This document shows positions 1 through 10,300 of a stretch of DNA of 64,000 bases, one piece after another; within the stretch, counting starts at the first letter, position 1; each line of letters starts with the position of its first letter. A model generated the notes under the pieces. It saw nothing but the letters and a program-made list of their open reading frames with translations, was not told where the DNA came from and searched no databases. The translations under genes and the position numbers were made by a program. Origin of the DNA: Candidatus Cloacimonadota bacterium (GTDB taxonomy: Bacteria > Cloacimonadota > Cloacimonadia > Cloacimonadales > Cloacimonadaceae); assembly GCA_012728875.1 (NCBI GenBank), contig JAAYEF010000031.1:124001-188000 (forward strand). The letters run 5' to 3'.

Positions 1-2
1 GG

Positions 3-1079
3 GACGAGGAAAGCCAGAGTTGGGGCGCGGTGGTGCCGGGTTCACCCCAGCTGCTGGGAAACACTGATGTGCATGTTGCCAAAGACTTATATGGCAATAT
101 GTTCATTTCCTGCTATGACGACGGTTTCACGGTGCTTAACCCCAACGACGAGCTTTTGGCGGAATTTCGCATTCCCAATAGCATCCATCAGCGTTCCATC
201 TATAGCTATCACAATGGCAGACAATATTTTATCGGCACAAACAACGACCGCGGCCTGGTGATCTGGAACCATGATTCCATGCCCGAAACGGATGGGGCGC
301 ACTGGCTGATCCCGGAACCCGCCGAACTGAGCAACTGCGTGATTTACGGCGTGGTGAGCCTGCAAAACCCATATGAGGGCATCCAACACTGGGTGGCTGC
401 CAGCACAGGGCTTTTCATGTGGAACGAAAATGATTGGTTCCGCTGGGATACCGCCATCAAGCGTTATAAATACAATAAAACAACCCGGACCTGGACGAAC
501 GACATCCTTTACTATGAGGATGAGGAACGGCTTTACGGCTCGGTGCGCACCACGCCCACAGCCATTTATCTGGATCCTTTCAACCGGGTTTGGATTGGCA
601 GTTTGGAAAACGGCATCAGCATGTATGACCCTGTTATAGAGAGGTTTACAAACTATTTTCAGGATAATTCGCCACTGCTTTCAAATCACATCACCGCGCT
701 GGGCTATCTGCCCCAGGAAGGAGTTTTGCTGATTGGCACTCCGGAGGGGTTAAATACGCTCAGGATAGGAATCTCTGAAAAGCCGGATACCGAATTGCGG
801 CAGTTGGTGGTCTTTCCCAATCCCTTCCATCCGGAAGAGGGTGAAAAAGCCATCATCAGCAACCATCCTGCCGAAACCATGCCTCCGGGGTTGAATCAAT
901 GCAGGATCTACGATGCTGCCGGTGCATTGGTGAGAATCCTGGAGGAAAACGAATTTGCCCGTTTTTCATGGGATGGAAAAAATGAGGCGGGAAAAGCCTG
1001 TGCCAATGGGGTTTATTTTGTGGTGGTGAGTTCTGAAAAGGGGCAGAGGCGGACGGCGAAGATAGCGCTGTTGCGCTAA
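3..1079 (+). CDS. Secreted two-component-regulator-propeller-like protein with C-terminal FlgD-like/sorting-type domain (5' truncated by window)
   Basis: Open frame continues to the left window edge (DEESQSWGAVVPGSP...). Propeller-like repeats (DPFNRVWIGSLENGISMYDP) and C-term VVFPNPFHPEEG...FSWDGKNEAGKACANGVYFVVV. Confidence 0.75.
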   Translation, partial: DEESQSWGAVVPGSPQLLGNTDVHVAKDLYGNMFISCYDDGFTVLNPNDELLAEFRIPNSIHQRSIYSYHNGRQYFIGTNNDRGLVIWNHDSMPETDGAHWLIPEPAELSNCVIYGVVSLQNPYEGIQHWVAASTGLFMWNENDWFRWDTAIKRYKYNKTTRTWTNDILYYEDEERLYGSVRTTPTAIYLDPFNRVWIGSLENGISMYDPVIERFTNYFQDNSPLLSNHITALGYLPQEGVLLIGTPEGLNTLRIGISEKPDTELRQLVVFPNPFHPEEGEKAIISNHPAETMPPGLNQCRIYDAAGALVRILEENEFARFSWDGKNEAGKACANGVYFVVVSSEKGQRRTAKIALLR

Positions 1080-2182
1080 TCCGCTTGGATCAAGGCTTCA
1101 AAGACCTGCATGCCCACTTCGATGCAGGCTTCGTTTGGCAAAAACTTTGAGGAATGCAGTGGCTCGGAGCATCCCGAGCCCAGCCAAAACAGCAGACCGG
1201 GATAAATCGAGGTGAAAAAGCCGAAATCCTCGCCGGTGAGCACGATTTCAGCTTCCTGGAAGCTGATGCCGGTCTGAGCGCAGGCGTCTTTTAATCTTTC
1301 TACCAGATCAGTGGCATTGACCACGGGATCGTAGCTGCTCAGCAGCTCAAACTCAAAATCAGCACCGTGTTTTTGGGCAGCCTGTGTGGCATTGTGTTTG
1401 ATAAGTTGGTTGATCTGATCGCTCAGCGCTTTTTCCAGACTGCGTTGCGTGCCCTGCAAAACACAGCGTTCGGGCACCACATTGCGCACGGTGCCTGCCT
1501 CCAGTTTGCCCACATGGAAGATAAGCCTGTGATCAGCAGAGAGTTTTGCCATATCCTGATCCATCAGATCCAAAAAATCCCTGGCAGCGGAAAGGGCGTT
1601 CACACCCTCTTCGGGGAAGGCTGCGTGGGCGGATTTGCCGATGAAGGTAACGTCAAACTCCTGGGGAATGCCGAAAAAAATGCCGGCACGGCTGGAAACC
1701 GTCCCCACAGGCAGGCCGAAAGCTACGTGCAGGGCGAAAGCTGCCTTCACATCGTATTCCTGGATAAGCCCTTCCGCCAGAACGCTTTGTGCGCCACCCT
1801 GACCTTCTTCGGCGGGCTGGAACAGGAAAAGCAGATTGCGCTCAGTGGCTTGGGAAACCACACGTTCGATGAGACCCAAAAGCACCGTCATGTGGATATC
1901 GTGACCGCAGGCATGCATCAGTCCCGGATGCTGTGAAGCAAAATCACAGCCAGAGTTTTCCGACACGGGCAGGGCATCCATATCTGCGCGGAAAAGCATG
2001 TAGGGACCGGCGCCATGGCTGTATTCCACCAGAATGCCGGTGTTTGAGGAAAATTCGCGGATGCGGATGCCGGGCAGCTTTTTCAGATGGCTTAAAAGCA
2101 GCTTTTTGGTCTGGTTTTCCTGGAACGCCAGTTCAGGGATGCGATGTAGTTCGCGACGGATGTGTTGGAGGTTCAGGCTCAT
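1076..2182 (-). CDS. M20 family amidohydrolase/peptidase (N-acyl-amino-acid or N-acetyl-diaminopimelate deacetylase-like)
   Basis: RRELHRIPELAFQE, MHACGHDIHMTVLLG, FQPAEEGQGGA, GTQRSLE. Start reset to the ATG at 2182, giving an ATGA overlap with asd. Confidence 0.85.
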   Translation of the reverse strand: MSLNLQHIRRELHRIPELAFQENQTKKLLLSHLKKLPGIRIREFSSNTGILVEYSHGAGPYMLFRADMDALPVSENSGCDFASQHPGLMHACGHDIHMTVLLGLIERVVSQATERNLLFLFQPAEEGQGGAQSVLAEGLIQEYDVKAAFALHVAFGLPVGTVSSRAGIFFGIPQEFDVTFIGKSAHAAFPEEGVNALSAARDFLDLMDQDMAKLSADHRLIFHVGKLEAGTVRNVVPERCVLQGTQRSLEKALSDQINQLIKHNATQAAQKHGADFEFELLSSYDPVVNATDLVERLKDACAQTGISFQEAEIVLTGEDFGFFTSIYPGLLFWLGSGCSEPLHSSKFLPNEACIEVGMQVFEALIQAD

Positions 2183-3159
2183 GAAATTCCTGCCAGTTCG
2201 GCGTGTTTCAACATGATGCGCACGGCATTGGACGCAGCTCCCAGGCGAATGTTGTGTCCCAGATTCCAAAAGCTGAGGCTGTTTTTGTTGGCACCCTGAC
2301 GCAGTCGGCACACGTGGGAGGCATTTGAATTGCCCAGTTCGCGCGGCGTGATGTAGCTATTTTCTTCAAACACAATGGATTCGGCATCCTTGAGCGCTTC
2401 GGCGGCGAGGGCGGGGTCCGTCTGGGTTTCAAACTCCGCGTGTATGCTTTCGCTGTGGCCGTAATACACTGGCACGCGCACGGTTGTGGCGCTGATTTCC
2501 AGTTCGGGAATTTCCAGAATGCGGCGGGTTTCAAAGTGCATTTTTTCTTCTTCCTGGGAATAGCCGTCGTCGTTGAATGCACCGATTTGGGGGATCAGAT
2601 TCAGGTCGATCAGCTTGGGATAGATGCCGTTGTCGCCGCTGCCGGCGCGTTGGGCTTCCAGAGTTAGAATCCCTTGGTGTCCGCTTCCGGAAACGGATTG
2701 ATAGGTGCTGACCACCACTTTGCGCAAGCCGAACAGCCGGTTCAAAACAGCCAGCGGCAAAACCATCTGGATGGTGCTGCAGTTTGGGTTTGAGATGATG
2801 CCACGGTAGTTTTCCAGCAGCCGTCCGTTTATTTCTGGAACCACCAGCGGGATCAGCGCATCCTGGCGAAATCCGGAGGAATTGTCGATCACAACCGAAC
2901 CCGCGGCGGTTGCCAAGGGTGCAAAACTGCGTGCGACACCTGCGCCGGCGGAATAGAGCACATAGTCGAACGGATCCTGCAACGAACTGTCTGTCAGTTC
3001 TTTAACCACGAGGGCGGTATCCTGAAAATAGAGGGTGCTTCCTGCCGAACGCGCGGAGGCGAAAAGCTCCAGGCGTTCAACCGGGACGTCAAATTCCTCC
3101 AAGCAGCTTATCATCATGCGGCCCACTTCACCGGTGGCACCAACAATTGCAATTTTCAT
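2179..3159 (-). CDS. asd: Aspartate-semialdehyde dehydrogenase
   Basis: MKIAIVGATGEVGRMM, SNPNCSTIQMVLPLA, STYQSVSGSGHQG. Start reset to internal Met preceding KIAIVGATG. Confidence 0.9.
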   Translation of the reverse strand: MKIAIVGATGEVGRMMISCLEEFDVPVERLELFASARSAGSTLYFQDTALVVKELTDSSLQDPFDYVLYSAGAGVARSFAPLATAAGSVVIDNSSGFRQDALIPLVVPEINGRLLENYRGIISNPNCSTIQMVLPLAVLNRLFGLRKVVVSTYQSVSGSGHQGILTLEAQRAGSGDNGIYPKLIDLNLIPQIGAFNDDGYSQEEEKMHFETRRILEIPELEISATTVRVPVYYGHSESIHAEFETQTDPALAAEALKDAESIVFEENSYITPRELGNSNASHVCRLRQGANKNSLSFWNLGHNIRLGAASNAVRIMLKHAELAGIS

Positions 3160-3235
3160 GGGAAAAATCCTTGATTTTTGAATTAATATTTGCCAAACCA
3201 AATACAGCGGGGTGCATCATTTGTCAATGCAAAAC

Positions 3236-3264
3236 TTGACAAAAAGCGGCGGGCGGGGATTTAT
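3236..3264 (+). promoter_or_regulatory. Candidate sigma70-type promoter for tRNA-Arg / RNB operon
   Basis: TTGACA (3236-3241), 17-nt spacer, ATTTAT (3259-3264), 13 nt before the tRNA 5' end. Confidence 0.4.
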
Positions 3265-3277
3265 GTACGCAAATCGC

Positions 3278-3353
3278 GCCCCAGTAGCTCAGGGGATAGA
3301 GCAGCGGTTTCCTAAACCGTTGGTCGGATGTTCGAATCATCCTTGGGGCGCCA
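3278..3353 (+). tRNA. tRNA-Arg (anticodon CCT), CCA encoded
   Basis: Cloverleaf by eye: acceptor GCCCCAG/TTGGGGC, anticodon loop TTCCTAA, T arm GGATG-TTCGAAT-CATCC, discriminator G plus CCA. Confidence 0.93.
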
Positions 3354-3368
3354 TTTTTAAAGGATTTT

Positions 3369-5297
3369 ATGGCCAGATACGCAGAGGGAACCGCCGTCCT
3401 TTTTTACCAAAAGGCGGAGCTTAGATTGGGGATGATTGCCGCCATGGGGGCACGCGGCTGCGGGGTTTTGGATTTGGATGGCGTCACTATTGAACTTACT
3501 GAGAAACGCTTTGTGCTTAGTTCGCAAACCCCCTTGCTGCCAGCATCTGGCGAGGCTTTGCATCATTTTGCCCAAGAGGTGGAAGCTGCCGGCAAAGCTT
3601 TTGCCTCTGAACATATTCAGGAGCTTTTGGGAGCCTTGAACAAGGCATTCAGCTTTGAGGAAGCCTGTGCCGTCCTTAACTTAAACTCGGACGCCCAACG
3701 CTTTGCCTTCTTTTTATATCTGAAGCAGAAAGAGGAGATTTTTGCCCCCAAAAAAGGCCTGTATCAGATCCGAAATGCAGAGGAGCGGCAGGCATTTCTG
3801 AACCAACGCGAGCAAAGCCGTCAGCGGGAACATTATCTGGCTGAGGTGGCGGAATATTTGGAAAGCTTTGGCAAGGGAGAAAGTCCACACTTGGAAGAAG
3901 GAATGAGGGAAAGGCTGAAGCTGGAGCTGCGTGGCCTGCAATTGCAAAATGGGTCAAAAGATTTGGCAAGGATTTTGCGAGCGGGCTTGGAAGGAATGGA
4001 GGCTTATGAAGGCAGACTCAAGGAGCTGCGCCTGGCTTTGGGCGATGTTTTCACTGATACTGACCCCATGGCAGCGGAAAGCGGGATCCCAGTTGCCTTT
4101 AAGCCGGGTTTGGAAAAAAAGATCCTGGATGCAGAGCTTGTTGTGCAAAATCCTGCAAAAACAGCTTCAGGCAAAAGTCCCGAAGCTTTTTCCATCGACA
4201 TTGCCGGCACGCTGGATTTTGACGATGCCATTTCGCTGACACCGGGGGAAAATGGCTGGACCCTGGGCATACACATCAGCGACGTGGCGGGTAGAATTCC
4301 CGCACAGAGCCAGCTTTTTGTCGAAGCCAGACAGAGGGCGGCATCGCTGTATCTGCCCGGGGAAAGCATTTCCCTGTTGCCGGAAACACTTACCCGGAGC
4401 GAGTTTCCGCTCCTGGCAGGAACGGAAAAGCCGGCGCTTTCGCTGTATGTGGAACTGGATAGGGAACTACGCCTGGGAAATTTTGAGTTCCGGCTGGATA
4501 GAGTAAAGATAAAGAGGAATTACAGTTACCAGGAATTCGATGCGGAACTGAGCGATCCAGACTTCGCACCCTTATACAGGCTTGCCCAAAAACTGGCGCG
4601 AGAACGCGACGATGATGAAAAATCCGAAATTTCGCGTTTTTACTGGCAATTGAAGGTGCAAAACGGCGAGATTACCATGATTAAAACAGACAATCTCAGC
4701 CCTTCACGCAGCATTGTGGAAGAGCTGATGATACTGTATAACAGGCTGTTCGCAAAACGCGCCACCGAAAGCGGGCTGCCCTTTCTGTATCGCAATGTGG
4801 CGGGCTTTGAAGAAAACGAAGAGACTGAACCGAGGGCGCAAATCCAAGCCTATCTTTCCACCGAGGCCAGGTTTCATCCCGGAGTGGGCTCGGAAGCCTA
4901 TCTGCATGCCAGCTCACCCATCCGCAGATTTGCCGACATCGTGAACCAGATGCAGTTTCAGGCTTTTCTGCAGGGGCAAGCCCCAGCCTTGGGCAAAGAT
5001 GAACTGGAAAACCTGATACCCGAGTTGGAAAAAAGATTGCTGCTCTTGAGGCAGGTGGCACGGCGCAGCGAAAGCTATTGGCTGCTGCGTTTTTTACAGC
5101 AGAAGCATCTGGGCGAGCCGCTGGACCTGATTTTGCTGAAACGCCTGCGCCAAGGCTATCTGGCGGAACTGACCCGCTGGGAAAAGCGGCTGGTGGTACA
5201 TTGTGACAGTCTGCCGCCTTTGCAGACCCCCGTGAAGGCTGTGTTCAGTTCTGTAGATCTGCGGGAACTGAGCGCAGAAGCAGAAATCAGTTATTAG
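3369..5297 (+). CDS. RNB-domain exoribonuclease (RNase II/R family)
   Basis: SIDIAGTLDFDDAISLTPGENGWTLGIHISDVAGRIP and YLHASSPIRRFADIVNQMQ. Confidence 0.9.
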   Translation: MARYAEGTAVLFYQKAELRLGMIAAMGARGCGVLDLDGVTIELTEKRFVLSSQTPLLPASGEALHHFAQEVEAAGKAFASEHIQELLGALNKAFSFEEACAVLNLNSDAQRFAFFLYLKQKEEIFAPKKGLYQIRNAEERQAFLNQREQSRQREHYLAEVAEYLESFGKGESPHLEEGMRERLKLELRGLQLQNGSKDLARILRAGLEGMEAYEGRLKELRLALGDVFTDTDPMAAESGIPVAFKPGLEKKILDAELVVQNPAKTASGKSPEAFSIDIAGTLDFDDAISLTPGENGWTLGIHISDVAGRIPAQSQLFVEARQRAASLYLPGESISLLPETLTRSEFPLLAGTEKPALSLYVELDRELRLGNFEFRLDRVKIKRNYSYQEFDAELSDPDFAPLYRLAQKLARERDDDEKSEISRFYWQLKVQNGEITMIKTDNLSPSRSIVEELMILYNRLFAKRATESGLPFLYRNVAGFEENEETEPRAQIQAYLSTEARFHPGVGSEAYLHASSPIRRFADIVNQMQFQAFLQGQAPALGKDELENLIPELEKRLLLLRQVARRSESYWLLRFLQQKHLGEPLDLILLKRLRQGYLAELTRWEKRLVVHCDSLPPLQTPVKAVFSSVDLRELSAEAEISY

Positions 5298-6904
5298 TCC
5301 GTCCTGTTGATAACGACAGCCTCCAAAAGCGAGCCACGAGGAGGAATTCCCGTGCCTGAGGAGATCCGGAAAAACTTTCGCGATTCCAAGTTCAGGCTTA
5401 TGCCATTGAAAGCGGCAGGCACATAACCCAGGCAGCTCCAATCTCCATAAGGGTCATCGGCGGCATGGATGCAATACCATTCCGCACCAATTTGAGGCAT
5501 CCAATACAGGGTGATTCTATTGTTATCCAAGATCATTTCCGGAGCAGCCGGAGGTGCCAAAAAATCCACGAATACGGGGTAGGGTTCATTTATCAAGCCC
5601 AAGCCATCGGAGAAAACACCTTGAACCGCGTAGTTATGCCATCCGTATGGGACCCCGTAGTCGAGATAGCTTTCTGCAAAACCAAAAGAATGAGGTATCT
5701 GTTGCAGGAAGAGCCCATCCCGGAAAATATTGATGGCCTGAACCGCAGCTCTGGATTCTTTGGCAAGAGCTGTATAATAATCGATGATTATAGACAAAGT
5801 TACAGTATTTTGCGATACAGAGGCGTTCTGAATCCATAAGACTGCTCCATAGTTGTTGTCGCACACACCGGAGAACCGATATTCATGAAGGCTGCGCCCA
5901 AGATCGTCTTCCACGGTCAAAGTGGCTCTTTGAGGCAGTGAATCTTCAACCTGGGGATGGAAGATAACCGAAAATGTGTAGGGGTGATCAGCAGTAATTT
6001 GAACAGGCAGATCCGGAGCATTCAAACTATATGCTTCATAAGCATCGCAAATCAGCTGAATATCATCGTGACCAATTTCCATGGTCCCCCCGCCAAGGTT
6101 GTAGATGGTAAATTCCCGGCTCGGTTCATGACCAACCGGCAGATAGCCGAACCAGAAGTCTTCATCATCGGGATCAATTGAATAGATCGGCGGATTCTCC
6201 ACATTAACATAATAGGGCTGGGAGAGATGGCTGCTAACTCCTTGAACCTGATAGTAATGCAAGCCTTCGGGGACACAGTAATGCGTATATTCATACCACC
6301 ATACAGAATCATCAAATTCAATTGTATCCAGCAAGTCTCCATCAAAATATATGTCAAAGAGACCGAATATGCCTTTGGGGATTTCAGCATTACGTCCAAT
6401 GGGGCAGGCTTCCTCCCAATGGATGGTAACGTTGTTTCCATCTACGGTGACGTTAGTTATCCAAACAAAACAGTAAATGGGTGGTCCGGTAACGAAGGCT
6501 TCAAGCAGGTATGAATACTCCTCCAATTCATCCGAGCCTATTCTTAGCACCAAATTCGCGGATACGTACACATCCTCAAGATCCCTGGGCCATAACTCCA
6601 CATATAATTCGAACGATTCATGAGGTTCAAGCAGCCCAGAGTTTTCACAATTTTCTCCCAAAACCATAAAAGATTGAGTGTAGTCATTACCAATTGACAG
6701 CTCAAACTGGAGGGTTTCATTGCCAAGGTTGGTGAGAGTAAAATACTGAACTAAAGGCAAGCCAGGATTTACCTCACCCCAGTTGTAGCCTTCCGGCTCC
6801 AAACTGAAATGAACAGAATTCTGCGTTTTCAGGGGCTGACCCAAACCGGCAGCCAAAGGAAACGCAACAAGCAGCACCGACAAAAAAATAAGAGCAGTTC
6901 TCAT
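5294..6904 (-). CDS. Secreted protein with repeated Ig-like/ASPM-type (choice-of-anchor) domains
   Basis: Signal peptide MRTALIFLSVLLVAFPLAAG, repeats such as FTLTNLGNETLQFELSIG and FTIYNLGGGTMEIG. Start reset to the ATG at 6904 preceded by AAGGAGGAAAG. Confidence 0.7.
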   Translation of the reverse strand: MRTALIFLSVLLVAFPLAAGLGQPLKTQNSVHFSLEPEGYNWGEVNPGLPLVQYFTLTNLGNETLQFELSIGNDYTQSFMVLGENCENSGLLEPHESFELYVELWPRDLEDVYVSANLVLRIGSDELEEYSYLLEAFVTGPPIYCFVWITNVTVDGNNVTIHWEEACPIGRNAEIPKGIFGLFDIYFDGDLLDTIEFDDSVWWYEYTHYCVPEGLHYYQVQGVSSHLSQPYYVNVENPPIYSIDPDDEDFWFGYLPVGHEPSREFTIYNLGGGTMEIGHDDIQLICDAYEAYSLNAPDLPVQITADHPYTFSVIFHPQVEDSLPQRATLTVEDDLGRSLHEYRFSGVCDNNYGAVLWIQNASVSQNTVTLSIIIDYYTALAKESRAAVQAINIFRDGLFLQQIPHSFGFAESYLDYGVPYGWHNYAVQGVFSDGLGLINEPYPVFVDFLAPPAAPEMILDNNRITLYWMPQIGAEWYCIHAADDPYGDWSCLGYVPAAFNGISLNLESRKFFRISSGTGIPPRGSLLEAVVINRTD

Positions 6905-7176
6905 GATCTTTCCTCCTTGATCATGCGGGTTGAAGGTGGAGTTTATATACATAACCAAAAATTGGATATTTAAATTATCTGTCAAGAGATTTCTGACAAA
7001 TATTTTAATGATTCTCAAACCTTGAACTAGCGAGGGCGAAGAGAAAAAAAGGCTGGACAGAAAAAGGGTTCTTGTAGATTTTGAATTTTATGTTTGTTTT
7101 TGGGGACATGTTTTGGATGTCTCCGCATATCCGAAAACCCCCAAAAGCTGATAACGCCATGATAATTAATAAGATA

Positions 7177-7214
7177 GGACGCTGCAATTGTGTAAGCGAC
7201 CCGGCGGAAGCGTG
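7177..7214. repeat. 38-nt dispersed intergenic repeat, copy 1
   Basis: ggacgctgcaattgtgtaagcgacccggcggaagcgtg; 31/38 identical to 17578-17615. Confidence 0.7.
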
Positions 7215-7321
7215 ATTTGGCAAATGATTGATTTCTATCGTTGTATTCCCAAACCAAGAGATAGAGAATAATAAAACTGATATTTGCTGCCATATATGAT
7301 CAATCCATTGAGGAGGAAAAA

Positions 7322-10300
7322 ATGACAAAGTATGTGAAACCAACGGCTCTGGCATCGTTGCTGTTTTTCTTTTTTATTTGTGCAATTTATGGAAGTAGCA
7401 GCACCATGCCGATTTTGTCCAACAGGGCGATTTACGGAGTATGCATCAACGAGTTGATGGGGTCAAACGAGACCATCATTGCAGACAATGATGGCGATTA
7501 TGAAGATTGGGTGGAGTTGTGGAACCATGGCGAGGAAGCTGTGAGCCTGGAAGGCTGGGGTTTGTCCGACAAAGCTTCCGAGCCCTTCCGCTGGGTTTTT
7601 CCCGCGGTGGTTCTGCAGCCAGACCAGTTTATGCTCGTTTGGTGTTCCAAAAAAGACAGAGCTGTGGCAGGTGCACCCCTGCACACCAATTTTGGGATCA
7701 GCTCCAGTGGGGAAGAGATATTCCTGACACATCCTTCCGGGACTTTGGCAGATTTGGCCCCAGCCATAGCATCACAAGCTGATATTTCCGTGGGACGATT
7801 TCCGGACGGGACCGGTCCCTGGTTTTTCTTTGACCAGCCCACACCTCTGGCGCCAAACACATCCCCCTATTACACGGAGATTTTGGCTCCTCCAGTTTTT
7901 TCAATGCCCGGCGGTTTTTATTCGGAAGGTTTCGATTTGTTGCTCACCCATCCTGATCCGGAGGTGACCGTTGTGTACAGTCTGGACGGCTCCGAACCCG
8001 ATCTTGGCAATCTCAACGGAACAGTCTATCAATACAAAAACAGCTACAGGGCCAGTCCCTCCAATCCGGAGGCTCCCATGCTGGAAAATAGTTACCAATC
8101 GCATCTTTATCAGGCTCCCCTTCTGATTCATGATCGTTCTCCTGAAGCGGATAAGATGAGCCAAATGTCTTCCACCTACGATTATATTCCCGCCTATTTT
8201 CCATCGAACCCGGTAACAAAAGGGACGGTGGTGCGAGCCAAGGCCTTCAAGCCCAATGCTTTGGCCAGTGAAACAATTACGAACACATATTTCGTGTTTG
8301 CCGAAGGGCGGGGCAGATACCAGCTTCCAGTTGTGTCCTTCAGCGTGCAGGAAGATCTGTTCTTTGATTATCAGAATGGAATCTATACGGCTGGCGTGGA
8401 CTTTGATACCTGGCGGGCAAGCAATCCAAATTCCACTGCGATGGGAAGCATTGGAAACTGGACCCGCAGTGGTGAAGAGTGGGAATACCCGGCGCATTTC
8501 GAATTGTTTGAAACCGAGAGCAATAACGCGGCGTTAAGCCAAAGAGTAGGTTTTCGCCTTCATGGCGGATGGAGCACCCTGTATTCCAGAAAATCACTGC
8601 GCCTCTACGCGCGTGATATCTATGGTACCAGCAGTTTTGACCACAACATTTTTAAAGATCAACCCTACAGCTCCTACAAGCGTATTATTCTAAGGAATTC
8701 CGGTAACGACTATCACAGAACCCAGCTCAAAGACGCCACCATTCAAGAAATTTGTAAAAACTTGCATTTTGACACCCAAGCCAGTCAACCCTCTGTGCTT
8801 TTTGTGAACGGAGAATATTGGGGCATACATAATATACGTGAAAGATATGATAAACACTATCTTGCCCGTGTGTATGGAGTGGATTCCGAAAACCTGGACC
8901 TTTTGGAAACCTATTCAGACATCAACGAAGGTGACCGCGTTCATTTCAATGCGATGATGACATATATCCGCAACCACAATCTGAGCAACCCAACCTACTT
9001 TGAGCATGTATCCACTTTAATGGATATCGAAAACTTCATGGATTACCAGATTGCCGAAATCTTCATCCGCAACCACGATTGGCCCGGCAACAACGTCAAA
9101 TATTGGAGATTGAGGACCAATGCCTACCTGCCCGATGCCCCCTATGGGCATGATGGTCGTTGGCGCTGGCTGATGTATGACACAGATTTGGGGTTTCTCA
9201 ATGCTGCTGAAAGCGCGGACAACACTTTGATCTGGGCAACCACCCACGGGAGCGCGCATTCCACCAAGATTCTAAACGGCCTGCTTAAAAACCAGGGTTT
9301 TAAAACCGCTTTCATCAATCGTTTTGCCGACCTGATGAACAGCCACTTCGCCCCTGCGCACATGATTGAGATAATTCAAAAGAATAAAGCCGTCATTGCC
9401 CCGGAGATCCCGGAGCAGATCGTGCGTTGGAAAGTTCCCACAACCCAGGCTCAATGGAATAATTTTGTAAATTGGATGATCGCCTTTGCAAACAACAGGC
9501 CTGCGCATCAACGCCAACATTTAAGGGATTTCTTTGATATCCCCGGCGATATTCTGGTAACTCTGGATGTGAACGACAACCAGCAGGGGCTGCTGCGCAT
9601 CAACAGCATAGATGTTTCTGACGGCACCCCCGGCATAAACGAAGCGCCCTATCCTTGGGACGGCATCTATTTCCACGGCATCCCCATCGAGGTGGAAGCC
9701 AAAGCCTTGCCCGGTTATGTATTCAGCCATTGGGAAGGCGATGCCCAAGGGACGGAACCCATATTAACTCTGACTCCGGATGGTGACTTATATTTGAAAG
9801 CCGTGTTCACCCAGAGCGGCCTGAGCGACGCCGAAATCATCCACTATTGGCATTTCAATTCCCTTCCCGATGGAACCCTCATTTCGGTCGCATCAGACTA
9901 TTCCGTGTTGGGAACCGCCACCATCACCTATCCCGGCACGGGTGACGGCTATATGGACAGACGCACCCACCGTGCCGCCGATCCCGTTTCAAACCTGAAC
10001 CTGCTGATGGGTCAGGAACCTAATCAAGGCGCTGTCCTGCGTTTGCGCAACCCCTCGGACACGAGGGAACTGATTGTGGAAGCTCCCAGCACAGGCTTCC
10101 AAACCATCAGCGGAGCCTATGCCACATCCCGCACCAGCAACGGCGCCACCCAGCAGGAACTGTATTATTCCACAGATGGCGGTGCAAGCTGGACCCAGAT
10201 CGGCTCCACCTACAGCCTCCCTGAGCTTCCTGACTGGATTTTGAGGACATTTGACATTTCCAGCGATGAAGCTGCCAACAACAACGAAAACCTGATGTTC

